A DNA stretch of 64,000 bases from Candidatus Celerinatantimonas neptuna (GCA_911810475.1 OU461276.1:831001-895000); one strand, 5' to 3'; shown: positions 8,403-19,455, counted from the stretch's first letter. Numbers and translations: made by a program. The notes: generated from the sequence alone by a model not told the origin.

Positions 8403-10312
8403 ATGATAAATAAGAGGAATAAGTCATGGCACACTTTAGGAGATGGATGTGAACAGAGTCTGTTACCGAACATTATAGAATTCCTCAGTCGGCTTGATCC
8501 GTTCGATAAACTCCCCAAACAACTACTGGAAGAAATCATCACTGGCGTTCAGATTCAATATTTACAACACGAGGATACACTTGATTTTCGAAGTGATGAC
8601 TCTGAACATTTTTTATATATCATTCGTACCGGTGTCATCGAACAACGCTTGGAAAATGGTGATTTACGGGCCCGCCTTGGGCCGGAAGATCAGTTCGGAT
8701 TCACTTTTTTTCAAAGCCAACATCAGGGTGAGCAATATCGGACAACGGTACTTGAAGATGCTCTGCTTTATCTTGTTCCACGCAGTGGTCTGCAACAAGC
8801 ACTATCTAATTACCCACAATATCAAGCTAATTTCGATGCCCATGCAATTGTCCGACTCCAGTCTGCGCTACATGTTAACTGGTCAAACGATAAAGCACTA
8901 TTTATCCGTAAAGTTCATGAACTGGCCAATAATAAAGTTGTCATTGTTAATGCTAAGTCCAGCATCAGTGATGTCGCCTATCAAATGAGTTCTGTCACCC
9001 GAAGCCCGGTTGCCATCGTCATGCAAAACAGCTCCGTTGTGGGCATTATTACCGACCGGGATATTACCCGCCGGGTTGTTGCAGCCCGTTTAGATTACGA
9101 CTTACCCGTCTCTCAGGTGATGACACCTCACCCATTGATCATTGATGGAAATGAACTGATCATGCATGCTGCTGCATTGATGATGCAATACAATGTCCGA
9201 AGCCTCCCCGTATCACGACATGGGAAAGTTTATGGTTTATTAACCACATCACACCTGGTTCAACATCACCGCATACAGGCTTTATTTCTCATTGAAAAAA
9301 TCAAATATGCAGAAACTGTCGATGAGCTGGCAAGGTTATCTGTCGAAAAACAAGCCATATTTGAAGCACTCATTGATGGGAGAGTCAGTGCAAAAGCCAC
9401 CAGCCATGTTATGACGCTCATTATGGATGCCTATACCCGGCGGTTAATCGATATCTGGCTTTTGAAAATCTCGGGGAACCTCCATGCCCGTTCAGTTGGG
9501 TAGTTGCAGGTTCTCATGCCCGCCAGGAAGTTCATCTACTCTCGGATCAAGATAGCGCAATTGTAGTTCCCGGCGACACATTAAAAGACCCTGAGCGAGC
9601 TTATCTGAGCCATTTAGCCATGTTTGTTTGCACCGGACTGGCAAAATGCGGTTATTCACTTTGCTCTGGTCACTATATGGCAGCCAACCCCAAATGGTGT
9701 CAACCTTTAGAAACCTGGAAGCAGTATTATCATAAATGGGTTGGTTATCCAGAGTATGATCAACTTTTACATATCACCGTATTTTTAGAAGTCCGTACGT
9801 TATATGGTGACCCATCGTTATCTGAGCAGTTGCAAAGCTATCTGTATCAACAGATTCAGGCTAATCATCAATTTTTAAGTTCACTAACTGAATCGGCTAT
9901 TTTGAACAATCCTCCTCTTGGAATTTTTAAAAATTTCGTATTAGAAAAGACAGGGGAAAACACGAAAGAGCTCAATGTCAAAAAATATGCATTAAATTTA
10001 ATCGTCGATTTAGCACGAATCTATAGTCTTTCCGTCGGCAGTGAAGCAATGGAGACAGAGGACCGATTTAAAGCCGCATTTGAAGCCAATGTTCTCAAAG
10101 AAGAAACTTATCTGAATATCATTGGCGCTTATCAGTTTTTGATGCAGGTCCGGTTGGATCACCAGCTTAAAGCATTAAAAAATGGAGATGAACCGAATAA
10201 TCATATTGCCCCGGAACGATTCAGCAGCTTTAAGGGAAAACACCTTAAGGAAGCATTCAAAATTATCTCTGATACTCAAAACTTCGCAAAACTCTATTTT
10301 GGACGACACTAA
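8403..10312 (+). pseudogene. cNMP-binding / CBS / DUF294 nucleotidyltransferase-like protein, frameshifted
   Basis: The first frame (366 codons to TAG at 9501) encodes a cyclic-nucleotide-binding-like domain (residues 20-150) and a CBS pair (about 175-295), and enters the nucleotidyltransferase region. The rest lies in another frame, open from about 9460 to 10312. It contains the nucleotidyltransferase signature with SWVVAGSHARQE and the acidic pair LLSDQDSA, then the helical DUF294 C-terminus. Joining ...RRLIDIWL to ENLGEPPCPF needs one extra base near 9464-9468, by a TTTT run, so a 1-base deletion is the simplest lesion. The full family length of about 635 residues is then restored. The biochemical role of this family is not established. 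The downstream exonuclease gene overlaps its stop (TAATG), implying translational coupling. Confidence 0.75.
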
Positions 10313-11052
10313 TGGGACATTATTTAAGCCATCTTATTGAACCATTCCTGGCTGCGAATAAATCTCAAATTGCCAAACAGAATCCGCAATTAAGATCAAC
10401 ACAGGGATTAGGGGACTGGTTAGACGCACAAGAACCCGAACAAACACGTCACTTGCCTGAACTTAACTATTTAGTCATCGATATTGAAACCAGTGGTTTT
10501 AATCCCACAACCAATGCATTACTGAGTATTGGTTTTGTACCCATTAATCATGGGCGGATTAACCTTGCAAAAGCACAGCATTATTACATCAGTGATGCTC
10601 TAAAGGTTTCAGCAAACAGTGCCGTGATTAACCACATTGTGCCGCAGATGCTGACCGAAAGGAAACCGCTTAAAGAGGTTCTTGAAATATTTTTCGAAGA
10701 GCTCAAAATCTGTGTTCCTATCGCGCATGGATGCTGGATGGAACAACAATTTTTGGCTCACTATACCCATCAGTTATGGGGGCTGAAAAAATTACCTCTC
10801 AAATGGCTTGACACTCTGAAAATAGAAAAGGCCCGGATAGAAAATGGATGTGTTCCGCATAATCAAGACGTTCGGCTTAGCAGCATCAGACGCCGTTATC
10901 AGTTACCAGATTATCAAGCTCATAATGCACTATTTGACGCAATTGCAACAGCTGAGTTATTTCTGGTTTTGACTCGTTCAATTTATGGTGATAGCCAACC
11001 AACGTTACAAGAATTTTATCGCTACCAACAAAAAGCTAAATCAAATCTATAG
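10312..11052 (+). CDS. DEDDh 3'-5' exonuclease (DnaQ/epsilon-like)
   Basis: A 246-residue exonuclease-fold protein. The N-terminal 50 residues are a helical extension. The exonuclease core starts with YLVIDIETSGF (Asp57 and Glu59, ExoI motif), includes AHGCWMEQQF (ExoII region), and ends with HNALFDAIAT (His and Asp of a DEDDh ExoIII motif). It resembles the epsilon proofreading subunit of DNA polymerase III but is a separate paralogue, known as a partner gene of cNMP/CBS/DUF294 proteins in Vibrio-type genomes. The start codon overlaps the upstream stop (TAATG). The gene is intact although its partner is frameshifted. The substrate is unknown. Confidence 0.85.
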   Translation: MGHYLSHLIEPFLAANKSQIAKQNPQLRSTQGLGDWLDAQEPEQTRHLPELNYLVIDIETSGFNPTTNALLSIGFVPINHGRINLAKAQHYYISDALKVSANSAVINHIVPQMLTERKPLKEVLEIFFEELKICVPIAHGCWMEQQFLAHYTHQLWGLKKLPLKWLDTLKIEKARIENGCVPHNQDVRLSSIRRRYQLPDYQAHNALFDAIATAELFLVLTRSIYGDSQPTLQEFYRYQQKAKSNL

Positions 11053-11176
11053 AATTTAAAGATTACTTAAGAGTAATTTCACTCAATCGCACAGCTTAAA
11101 AACTAAAATCGACCACGAACACCAGCAGTTCGATTTAATAACTGGTAAACTATCATCCAATATATGTAACGAATGA

Positions 11177-11704
11177 ATGACTATGAACGACCAGCCCGAT
11201 GACTGGCAAGATGATGACGATTGGATCAGCAAAAGCCAGTTAAAACGAGAAGCTCAGGAACTTAAAAAATTAGGCCAACAGATCTGCAACTTAAAACCGG
11301 CTCTTTTAGAACAGATTCCGCTTAGTGATGCAATGCTTGAAGCAATCGCATTGGCAAAACGTATCGCCAATAAACGAGAAGCGCTCAGGCGGCACATGAA
11401 TTATATTGGGAAGCTGATGCGAGGCGAAGATCTGGATGCTATCGAACATGCGATGGAAAAGATCCAAAATCGTCATCTTTACGATAATCAACGATTGCAC
11501 AAGTTAGAAACGCTTCGTGATGAACTCATCGACAATCAAGACTCCGATAGCTGTATCAATGAGCTGTTAAATGATAACCCTTCATTGGAACGTCAAAAAT
11601 TAAGGCAACTCATACGCCAGGCAAAGCGAGAAAAAGCAGCGAACAAGCCACCCAAATCATCCCGTGAATTATTCCGCTATTTACGTGAAATAATGCCTGA
11701 GTAA
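11177..11704 (+). CDS. darP: Ribosome-associated protein DarP (YjgA, DUF615)
   Basis: A 175-residue, strongly charged, helical protein matching E. coli YjgA/DarP along its length: the acidic N-terminus with DWQDDDDWISKSQLKREAQE, a central LPxxxLxEAIxLAKRI-type helix, and the C-terminal block NKPPKSSRELFRYLREI. DarP binds immature 50S subunits and helps late ribosome assembly. Two in-frame ATGs (11177 and 11183) are equally possible starts; neither has a strong ribosome site. It is convergent with tldD, with two hairpins between them. In E. coli the gene neighbours pmbA (the tldD partner); here it is next to tldD itself. Confidence 0.9.
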   Translation: MTMNDQPDDWQDDDDWISKSQLKREAQELKKLGQQICNLKPALLEQIPLSDAMLEAIALAKRIANKREALRRHMNYIGKLMRGEDLDAIEHAMEKIQNRHLYDNQRLHKLETLRDELIDNQDSDSCINELLNDNPSLERQKLRQLIRQAKREKAANKPPKSSRELFRYLREIMPE

Positions 11705-11724
11705 TCAAGCTATAATCACAATTA

Positions 11725-11786
11725 CCCCATATTGTTTCAACACCATTTTCGATATGGGGATTTAAGCTTAATATGAGCTTAAATCC
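11725..11786. terminator. Paired hairpins between convergent darP and tldD
   Basis: Two inverted repeats sit back to back. CCCCATAT...ATATGGGG is at 11725-11759, and a perfect 11-bp stem GGATTTAAGCT / AGCTTAAATCC is at 11758-11786. The two share bases 11758-11759, so the structures are mutually exclusive at their base. They probably terminate transcription from both sides. Confidence 0.6.
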
Positions 11787-11824
11787 TTCCTTAAAAAGAT
11801 TGCATTATTCTACGTTAGGGTACG

Positions 11825-13276
11825 TTAAGCTGTTCCACCAACAGTTAGTTCATTTAACTTAAGTGTAGGCTGGCCAACCCCCACCGGAACACTTTGTCCA
11901 TCTTTTCCACATACGCCGACACCTGCATCTAACTTGAGGTCATTCCCAACCATTGACACTTTCGACATAGCCTCAGGACCATTACCGATTAATGTAGCAC
12001 CTTTGATAGGTGCACCTATTTTACCATCTTCAATCAAATAAGCTTCAGAGGCTGAAAAGACAAACTTCCCTGATGTAATGTCAACTTGCCCGCCACCAAA
12101 ATTCGGAGCATAAATCCCTTTTTTAACCGATGAAATAATTTCTTCAGGATCAGACTCACCAGCTAACATGTAGGTATTAGTCATTCGAGGCATCGGAACA
12201 TTGGCATAGGATTCCCGCCGTCCGTTTCCCGTTGAATTTTGCCCCATCAAACGGGCATTTAATTTATCTTGCATGTAGCCACGCAGGACACCATTTTCAA
12301 TAAGCACATTATATTGACCCGGAGTACCTTCATCATCGATTGAAACTGAACCACGCCGGTTTTCTATCGTTCCATCATCAACAATAGTACATAATGATGA
12401 TGCAACTTTTTGTCCGACTCTACCACTAAAAGCAGAGGAACCTTTGCGGTTAAAATCCCCCTCTAAACCATGGCCAACAGCCTCATGCAATAGAACCCCT
12501 GGCCACCCTGAGCCCAAAACAACAGGCATCAGCCCTGCCGGAGCATCCACCGCTTCTAAATTAACTAATGCCTGACGAACAGCTTCACGAACAAATCCCA
12601 TGGCACGTTCTTCACCATCAACGTCCTCTAAAAAGAAAGCATAATCAAAACGACCGCCGCCACCGGCATTGCCTCTCTCCCTCCGTCCATCACGTTCAGC
12701 CAACACATTACAGTTAAAACGGACCAATGGTCGAATATCGGCCGCTAGAGTACCATCAAGCCCGGCAACCAACACTTCTTCATAAACACCGCTTAAACTA
12801 ACAATCACCTGAGTAATTGCCGGATCAAGACTACGCGCAAACCTGTCGGCTCTTTCCAAAAGTGCAATTTTTTGCAGTTTATCCAGACTCTGGATGGGGT
12901 TATCCGAACTATATAATGCTGAAGTGACTTGTGGCATCGCCGAGGCAACCTTAATTGAGCCTTCCCCCTGACAACGACTAATCCCTCTGGCAGCCTGACA
13001 GGCACTCATCAGCGCTTCTAAATTGATGTCGTCAGAATATGCAAATCCGGTTTTTTCACCAGCAACAGAACGAACACCAACACCCTGCTCGATATTAAAA
13101 CTTCCATCTTTGACAATGCCATCTTCAAGAACCCAGGACTCATGACGACTATGTTGAAAATAAAGATCGGCTTGATCAATATCTGGCCCACTTAACACAG
13201 TTAAAGCCCGTTCCAGAGCACTCTTATCTAAGCCTGCGGAAGTGAGCAATGATTGATTGACTTGTTCAAATAACAT
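11825..13276 (-). CDS. tldD: Metalloprotease TldD
   Basis: A 483-residue TldD subunit of the TldD/TldE (PmbA) zinc protease, which degrades unfolded peptides and processes microcins and some RiPPs. The active-site helix [13 protein letters not shown] (His264, Glu265, His269) carries the HExxxH zinc motif characteristic of TldD but not of its partner. The [12 protein letters not shown] and C-terminal [20 protein letters not shown] blocks are also family-typical. It is cytoplasmic. It is the last gene of the csrD-proximal minus-strand cluster, 5 bases after the amidase gene. The partner pmbA is not in this window. Confidence 0.95.
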   Translation of the reverse strand: MLFEQVNQSLLTSAGLDKSALERALTVLSGPDIDQADLYFQHSRHESWVLEDGIVKDGSFNIEQGVGVRSVAGEKTGFAYSDDINLEALMSACQAARGISRCQGEGSIKVASAMPQVTSALYSSDNPIQSLDKLQKIALLERADRFARSLDPAITQVIVSLSGVYEEVLVAGLDGTLAADIRPLVRFNCNVLAERDGRRERGNAGGGGRFDYAFFLEDVDGEERAMGFVREAVRQALVNLEAVDAPAGLMPVVLGSGWPGVLLHEAVGHGLEGDFNRKGSSAFSGRVGQKVASSLCTIVDDGTIENRRGSVSIDDEGTPGQYNVLIENGVLRGYMQDKLNARLMGQNSTGNGRRESYANVPMPRMTNTYMLAGESDPEEIISSVKKGIYAPNFGGGQVDITSGKFVFSASEAYLIEDGKIGAPIKGATLIGNGPEAMSKVSMVGNDLKLDAGVGVCGKDGQSVPVGVGQPTLKLNELTVGGTA

Positions 13277-13281
13277 CTTAT

Positions 13282-14124
13282 TTATTTACTCCAGCGGATA
13301 TCCAGATGAGGGTGAGGCTGTAAAAGCATTCGCTTACGTAATGCCAGAACCGAATTGACTTCAAATTTACCATAACAGATCCCTATCTGCTTACCTAATT
13401 CAGCCATCACATGCCCCCATGGGTCGATGATACAGGAATGACCCCAGGTCTGTCGTCCTCCGCCATGATCGCCAACTTGAGCTGCGGCAACAACATAACA
13501 TTGCTGCTCTATCGCCCGAGCTTTCAATAACGTCATCCAATGAGCCCGTCCAGTTTGCTCTGTGAAAGCTGCCGGAACCAGCAAAACCATGCATCCTTGT
13601 TGACGAAGCCAGTGATAAAGGTAACTAAATCGAAGATCAAAACAGATTGATAACCCAACACCTACCTGCTGATGCTTAAACCACTTTGGCTGCTCTCCAG
13701 AAATAAACTGATCTGACTCCCGATACTGTCCAACAGAATCAGCAATATCAACATCAAAGAGATGAAGCTTATGATAATGCGAAATACAGCGCCCATCTGG
13801 ATCGAAAACTAAACTGGTATTACGACACCGTTTTTTCCCCGTTACCCGAGTTGGCAGACTTCCTGCAATCAAAGTTATCTGATAATTTTTTGCCAAACAA
13901 CTCAGCCAGTTTTGAATCGGCCCATCACCGGGCTGCTCAGCAACGGCACGGTAGTTATCCGTTATTCCAAATTGCGCAAAATTTTCAGGAAGCAGTACCA
14001 AATCCCCCGGATGAGGAGGTAAATCCTTTAAAATTTGTTCAACTTGATACTGATTTTCCTCGACGTCGGTACCACTACACATCTGTAAAGCACCCAAACG
14101 CCAGGATAACTGCGTATCTGCCAT
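13282..14124 (-). CDS. Carbon-nitrogen hydrolase (Nit-type, probable deaminated-glutathione amidase)
   Basis: A 280-residue nitrilase-superfamily amidase with the full Glu-Lys-Cys triad: Glu47 in LLPENFA, Lys119 in [10 protein letters not shown] and Cys161 in LSICFDLRF. Sequence around the triad and the [11 protein letters not shown] segment resembles the Nit1/YbeM branch, which repairs deaminated glutathione, but other omega-amidase functions cannot be excluded. It sits between yhdP (2-base gap) and tldD (5-base gap), an arrangement seen in Vibrio and relatives, so it is co-transcribed with them. Confidence 0.85.
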   Translation of the reverse strand: MADTQLSWRLGALQMCSGTDVEENQYQVEQILKDLPPHPGDLVLLPENFAQFGITDNYRAVAEQPGDGPIQNWLSCLAKNYQITLIAGSLPTRVTGKKRCRNTSLVFDPDGRCISHYHKLHLFDVDIADSVGQYRESDQFISGEQPKWFKHQQVGVGLSICFDLRFSYLYHWLRQQGCMVLLVPAAFTEQTGRAHWMTLLKARAIEQQCYVVAAAQVGDHGGGRQTWGHSCIIDPWGHVMAELGKQIGICYGKFEVNSVLALRKRMLLQPHPHLDIRWSK

Positions 14125-14126
14125 GT

Positions 14127-17100
14127 CTATTTATTCCCGCGAAGCTTACTCGGAACTTTAATTTTTTTGTGTTCCCGTTTCACTTCAACCAATTTAGGAT
14201 GTTCAATATCCCCAGTAATTTGAAAATCAACCTGAGTAATCACATCTATAACGGGTTCAAGCAATTTCGATATTGCCAGAACTGCAACTCCGGTAATAGG
14301 TGTCACTGCAAATGCAGCCAGTACCGGTAAGCTTGATGTCACTTTGGGAGAAAAACTTAAGCGATAATCGATTTTCCCGGTATTCAAATTAAGCTGGCCT
14401 TTCCCATGAATCACCCCTGATACAGCATTCATAAAAAAGTCCTTATTGGTCATCACACCATCTGTGATGGTGCTTTTTGCTCGAGCTGAATTAAAATACA
14501 ACCCTTTATCAAATATATCCCGGAAATCAAGTTGTAATCTTCTCCGGATCGAATCAAGACTTGCAAGCGTTAGTAATCGGGTTCCCTGATCGCTCACTTG
14601 TGTTAAAACGCCTTCACCAGCTTTCCACTGAACCTCACCATTGAGTGTATGCGTATCGAGCTGAAATGGTAACCCTTTCCACTGAAAAGAAAATTGCCCT
14701 TTAATCGGTGTCTGTTCCAAAGCTTTATCAACACCCATAGCCTGCAAAAATTTACCCGTATCCTTTGTTTTAAAATCCCCTGTAACTTTCGATATCATTC
14801 CTCTAGGAGATGGCAACCAGTTTAATTTAGCATTCAGCTCTGCCTTACCAACACTTTGTTGATTGAAATATCCATCATGCATCGAATGATTTGCAAAAGG
14901 CAACCACAATGACACTTTCCCTAATTTAAAACGCCCCAGAGTACATTTTTGACATACAACCGATAAAGGATAAAGCTTCATTTGTTTTTTCGAAGCAAGC
15001 AGCTGATCTTTTTGTTTTGCCATCAATTGCTTCACTAATTTCAAATTAAGTTTTGGCAATTCAACTTTTGTCAAGTTAATTTTCAATGGATGACGCAGGT
15101 CAGGATGAGATGGAAGCGTAAAATCACCCTCCAATCGATGACTACTTACATACCACAAAAATGTACCTTTTGGATTGGTCAATTGAAATTGATCAATCGG
15201 CTGATCGAAAAAGTTTAATTGCTGCACATGGATCCTGGCCATTTTTAATGGTGGAATCAGCGAAGTACTATTTTGAGGATCATCAGCCACATTTCCAAAA
15301 TGATACAACCATGGCGCAAACGATGCTTTTTGTATATCCACATCAATACTTGTTCCTGATGCAGGTAAAAGCTGAGACAAGCCTGGTAGAGTCTGTCGGT
15401 TGCCAACGTTGACACGAAGTGCTGTTAATTTAATCCCAGAACGACTTGTGTAACGTAACCGGCTATAGAGCTTTTCGCCAATAGCAATCCTCCCTTGTCC
15501 ACGATAATTATTTCCGCTGACATATAAATGACTGGGCCAACTCTGACTTGTAGATTTAAATAAAGGAGCCGGTAATTTAGACTGAAGCTGAGCTAAATTA
15601 GAATCAAATTTTGCATTATATTGAAGGCCTTTGGATTTAAACGCGACATTCACCTTCCCTCGCCAGTTCATCTGCCCCCCAAACGAACTCAGCCATAACG
15701 GATTATCCAATCGACGCTGTAATTTCTTAACATCCCAATTCCCTTGTAACCCAATACCTAACTGATAATTATCAGGATTTTCATCACCATGAAGGTCAAT
15801 TAAGATAGGCTGACCTCTCCAAAAAGCTTTAAACCCATGGCCTCTTAATTGAGCATTATTAAAATTAAGGACACCGTTTAATTTTGTCAGACCCAACCCT
15901 AAATCTTTCACTCTAAGAGACGTATTAGAAAACTTAGCCTGCCCCGTCGCTAATACATTTTTCCCATCCAGAGGGATCTTCAAATAAATCCGCCCATCAA
16001 CCCGACCTTTTGTCATAGGAAGAGCACGCATCGTATTGACCAAACCTGGCAATGGCGATTGCTGCAGATACTGATTAATATAACCAGGATTTTGATTTTT
16101 TATTTTCGCCTGTATTGTCAAAATACCATTTGTATTTAGATGTTCAATGGCAGCATTGACATGTTCAATATGCACCTTCCCAAGTGCTGCACTTTGACTC
16201 TCCATATGCAAAGATTCATTTTGAAACAATAAATCTACACGCATTTTTTTCAGAGGTGGCCAGTTTGGCTGAAATTTAAATTGGGAGTCTTTCAGAGGAA
16301 CAAGCGCCTGAAAAATCCCCGTTGGATGGTGATAAGGAAATTGATCAAGCGAACCATACCAAAGTAGTTGCGCATTGTTGACTGAGCCCCCTTTAATAGA
16401 CTGGTTCAGATAACGGGAAACATTTTTTGGCATGATAGGTAATGGGTAAAAACGCCTTGCATCTTGTGCTTTTGGTAAATTCATCTGAGCATATAAACTT
16501 AACCATGGTGAAGCATTTTTTCTCCAGTCAAATCGTCCCCGAAGATGTATTTGTGCAAGTGGTCCTTTCATATCGAATTGATTAACCGTGACTGACACAG
16601 CATTTGAATTCCAGTCGACATGCCCTTTAGTCTTTAACAAATCAACCGGCCAGTCTTTCTCAAACAACCGGTCAAAACGTAGTGCACCTTTATTGACCTG
16701 AAGCTGGTAATAAAGTTGATGAGCATTTCCCCATATATGGCCTGATAATTGACTAACCCCAGTAAAATTCCCTTCTGTCGTTACGCCCACATTGGCTAGA
16801 TTTGCCCGATAATCCCACTTCTGTTGGTCCATCTGATAGCGAACGCGAACATCATTTAACATTCCGGATGTCAATTGAATCGGATAACTGGATATTTCTG
16901 GAAACAATTCAAGTGCGGGAGTGATAAGAGGTAGAGGCAGATGATTTAGGTAAAATTGGCTTTGATCTGATTGAATCACGCCTTGAAGATTCAGATGACC
17001 CCATGATTTTCCGTCTGTTGATAAATCAAGCTGATCACTATCAAGTTGAAGATAATCAGAATGGCCACGCAAATAAAAATAACCTTTTTTGATCACCAGA

Positions 17101-17969
17101 CGATGAGTTTTTCCATGTTTATTTTGCCAACGAATAGTACTTGGCTGCCATTGCAATTGCCAAAGCGAGGGTTTACGACCACCAAATTGCCCCCATAGTT
17201 TGAAATTAAGGTTAGTATTTAATTTTTTAAGTGCAGTCGACTGAAAAAGCTCGCCGACCTTTGACAGTTGAATATGCTGACCAGATGCATAAAAAACACC
17301 AGGCAGATCTAACAGATCCGCCTTTTGATTCCGACTGTTTAACTTGACGACAAAATGCACTAGGCTAGTTCGATGACGTAATTTAAAAAGGGATGCCTCC
17401 CCCTCGCCCTGATGAAGTTTTTGAGTATTTTGCCAGCGCATCGATTTAATATAAATTGAATGCATTGGCTGGTGAGGCGAATAAAAATGAACAGCTCCAT
17501 CGGAGATTTGAAAATTATCCATTCGCTTTAAAAAAATATTAGCGAAGACACGTGAAACCTTCTGATCATTTTCATTCTCTGATAACCCATTCATTGAAGG
17601 GACAGTCAAATCAAAACCTCTCAGGCGAATCTCCCTAAAGGTAATTCTTCTTTGTTTCAATGAATTAAGTAGATCAAAATTGATCAATACAGAACGACTA
17701 TAAAGCTGATAAGGATTTGATTTATCTGGGCGAAAAAGCACATGCCTTAAAACCAACACGGGGCGATAATGATCCAGACGAGCACTTAAATAGCCAATCT
17801 GTAACGAGCTGGTCGAATCACCAATTAACCACTGAACAATCTGATTACGATATTCATTGGCATAAGCAAACCCCCACCGTAAAGCACTCAGTGCAATAGC
17901 AGCAGTTATAATAATCACTGCAAATGCCAGCCAGCAGCGATGGACGAAACGACGTAACAGAATTAGCAT
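14127..17969 (-). CDS. yhdP: YhdP-type AsmA-like phospholipid transport protein
   Basis: A 1280-residue protein with an N-terminal membrane anchor (about residues 12-32, LAFAVIIITAAIALSALRWG). A very long periplasmic beta-strand-repeat body follows, then the C-terminal DUF3971/AsmA2 region with GVIHGKGQLNLNTGKIDYRL and FQITGDIEHPKL. YhdP, with TamB and YdbH, forms hydrophobic grooves that bridge the inner and outer membranes and carry phospholipids outward. The length matches E. coli YhdP (about 1266). It starts 7 bases after rng, within the mre-rng-yhdP-tldD unit. Confidence 0.92.
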   Translation of the reverse strand: MLILLRRFVHRCWLAFAVIIITAAIALSALRWGFAYANEYRNQIVQWLIGDSTSSLQIGYLSARLDHYRPVLVLRHVLFRPDKSNPYQLYSRSVLINFDLLNSLKQRRITFREIRLRGFDLTVPSMNGLSENENDQKVSRVFANIFLKRMDNFQISDGAVHFYSPHQPMHSIYIKSMRWQNTQKLHQGEGEASLFKLRHRTSLVHFVVKLNSRNQKADLLDLPGVFYASGQHIQLSKVGELFQSTALKKLNTNLNFKLWGQFGGRKPSLWQLQWQPSTIRWQNKHGKTHRLVIKKGYFYLRGHSDYLQLDSDQLDLSTDGKSWGHLNLQGVIQSDQSQFYLNHLPLPLITPALELFPEISSYPIQLTSGMLNDVRVRYQMDQQKWDYRANLANVGVTTEGNFTGVSQLSGHIWGNAHQLYYQLQVNKGALRFDRLFEKDWPVDLLKTKGHVDWNSNAVSVTVNQFDMKGPLAQIHLRGRFDWRKNASPWLSLYAQMNLPKAQDARRFYPLPIMPKNVSRYLNQSIKGGSVNNAQLLWYGSLDQFPYHHPTGIFQALVPLKDSQFKFQPNWPPLKKMRVDLLFQNESLHMESQSAALGKVHIEHVNAAIEHLNTNGILTIQAKIKNQNPGYINQYLQQSPLPGLVNTMRALPMTKGRVDGRIYLKIPLDGKNVLATGQAKFSNTSLRVKDLGLGLTKLNGVLNFNNAQLRGHGFKAFWRGQPILIDLHGDENPDNYQLGIGLQGNWDVKKLQRRLDNPLWLSSFGGQMNWRGKVNVAFKSKGLQYNAKFDSNLAQLQSKLPAPLFKSTSQSWPSHLYVSGNNYRGQGRIAIGEKLYSRLRYTSRSGIKLTALRVNVGNRQTLPGLSQLLPASGTSIDVDIQKASFAPWLYHFGNVADDPQNSTSLIPPLKMARIHVQQLNFFDQPIDQFQLTNPKGTFLWYVSSHRLEGDFTLPSHPDLRHPLKINLTKVELPKLNLKLVKQLMAKQKDQLLASKKQMKLYPLSVVCQKCTLGRFKLGKVSLWLPFANHSMHDGYFNQQSVGKAELNAKLNWLPSPRGMISKVTGDFKTKDTGKFLQAMGVDKALEQTPIKGQFSFQWKGLPFQLDTHTLNGEVQWKAGEGVLTQVSDQGTRLLTLASLDSIRRRLQLDFRDIFDKGLYFNSARAKSTITDGVMTNKDFFMNAVSGVIHGKGQLNLNTGKIDYRLSFSPKVTSSLPVLAAFAVTPITGVAVLAISKLLEPVIDVITQVDFQITGDIEHPKLVEVKREHKKIKVPSKLRGNK

Positions 17970-17975
17970 AAGTTG

Positions 17976-19445
17976 TTACATTAATACGACATCAAATTGT
18001 TCTTGGTTGTACATCATTTCAATCTGGACCCGAACCGATTTTCCCATGAAGACCTCCAACTCAGCCAAACTGTGTGATTCATCACCAGTGAGCATTTCAG
18101 AGACCGCCTGTGAAGCATAGACAATAAAATGATCCGCATCATAGGCCCGGTTCACTCGCAAAACTTCTCGTAAGATCTCAAAACAAACAGTTTCAATTGT
18201 TTTGACTGTTCCTCGTCCTAAACAAGTTGGACAAGTACCACAAAGCACATGTTCAAGGCTTTCCCGCGTCCTTTTCCGGGTCATCTCAACCAGACCCAGC
18301 TGAGAAAAACCGTTGATACTGGTTTTAGCCCGATCCCCAGACAATGCCTGTTCCAGACTTTGTAGAACACGCTGACGATGTTCATCGTGCAACATATCGA
18401 TAAAATCGATAATGATAATCCCACCTAAATTTCGTAATCGTAACTGTCGGGCAATAGCCCGGGTTGCTTCAATATTTGTATTAAAGATGGTTTCTTCAAG
18501 GTTTCGATGTCCAACGAAAGCCCCGGTATTAATATCAATCGTCGTCATGGCCTCAGTTTGATCAATAATCAGGTATCCGCCCGATTTAAGATCAACACGG
18601 CGTTGCAAAGCTCGCTGAATCTCATTTTCAACATCATAGAGGTCAAATATAGGCCGGTCTGCCGAGTAATATTCCAGTATAGATGCAAATTCAGGGACAA
18701 ACTCCTGACAAAAAATCAATAATTCATCAAATGTTGAACGAGAATCAACACGAATTCTATCGAGGCGCGTCCCGACAAAATCACGAACCGTTCTAAGCGC
18801 CAGAGAAAGGTCTTCATAAAGCATTTTACAGCTTTGATATTTTTCCTTGCGTTGAAGGACCTTGCGCCAGAGACGTTTTAAAAATTCAGCATCCTGACAT
18901 AATTCATGTTCACCAACCACTTCTGCTGCTGTCCGAACAATGAAGCCTCCCAGCGCATCAACATACTCACCAGCCAGTTCTTTTAAACGTTCCCGGGCTT
19001 CATCACTTTCTATTCGTTGCGATACACCGACATGAGAACTTCCTGGCATCAAAACCAGATAACGTGATGGTAACGTAATATCCGTTGTTAACCGAGCCCC
19101 TTTTGTACCAAGCGGATCCTTTACAACCTGAACCATAATATCCTGGCCCTGACGGACTAAAGCCGAAATATCACCAACCTGAAAATGGGCCTGTTCCTGA
19201 ACATCAACACACTCTGTATGCGGAACAATATCAGAAGCATGGAGAAAAGCAGCTTTATCTAAACCTATATCAACAAAGGCAGCTTGCATTCCAGGTAAAA
19301 CCCGGCTCACTCTACCTTTGTAAATATTGCCGACAATTCCCCGTTTTGTTTCCCGCTCGATATGCACTTCCTGCAAAATACCGGTTTCTACCAGTGCGAC
19401 TCGTGTTTCTGTTGGGGTTACATTGATCAATAATTCAGCCGGCAT
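17976..19445 (-). CDS. rng: Ribonuclease G
   Basis: A 489-residue RNase G that matures the 5' end of 16S rRNA and decays some mRNAs. The S1 domain is at the N-terminus (GNIYKGRVSRVLPGMQAAFVD and onward). The DNase I-like catalytic region contains TIDINTGAF and IIIDFIDM with the two magnesium-binding Asp residues. The zinc-link CPTCLGRG follows near residue 420. It lacks the long C-terminal scaffold of RNase E, so it is Rng. It sits between maf and yhdP, the classical order. Confidence 0.95.
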   Translation of the reverse strand: MPAELLINVTPTETRVALVETGILQEVHIERETKRGIVGNIYKGRVSRVLPGMQAAFVDIGLDKAAFLHASDIVPHTECVDVQEQAHFQVGDISALVRQGQDIMVQVVKDPLGTKGARLTTDITLPSRYLVLMPGSSHVGVSQRIESDEARERLKELAGEYVDALGGFIVRTAAEVVGEHELCQDAEFLKRLWRKVLQRKEKYQSCKMLYEDLSLALRTVRDFVGTRLDRIRVDSRSTFDELLIFCQEFVPEFASILEYYSADRPIFDLYDVENEIQRALQRRVDLKSGGYLIIDQTEAMTTIDINTGAFVGHRNLEETIFNTNIEATRAIARQLRLRNLGGIIIIDFIDMLHDEHRQRVLQSLEQALSGDRAKTSINGFSQLGLVEMTRKRTRESLEHVLCGTCPTCLGRGTVKTIETVCFEILREVLRVNRAYDADHFIVYASQAVSEMLTGDESHSLAELEVFMGKSVRVQIEMMYNQEQFDVVLM

Positions 19446-19455
19446 GGGCTATTCC

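Noticed and set aside
9460..9475. Programmed frameshift in the DUF294 gene
   Set aside because: There is a TTTT and an AAAA run but no recognised slippery heptamer with downstream structure, and relatives encode one continuous protein. A one-base deletion is more likely.
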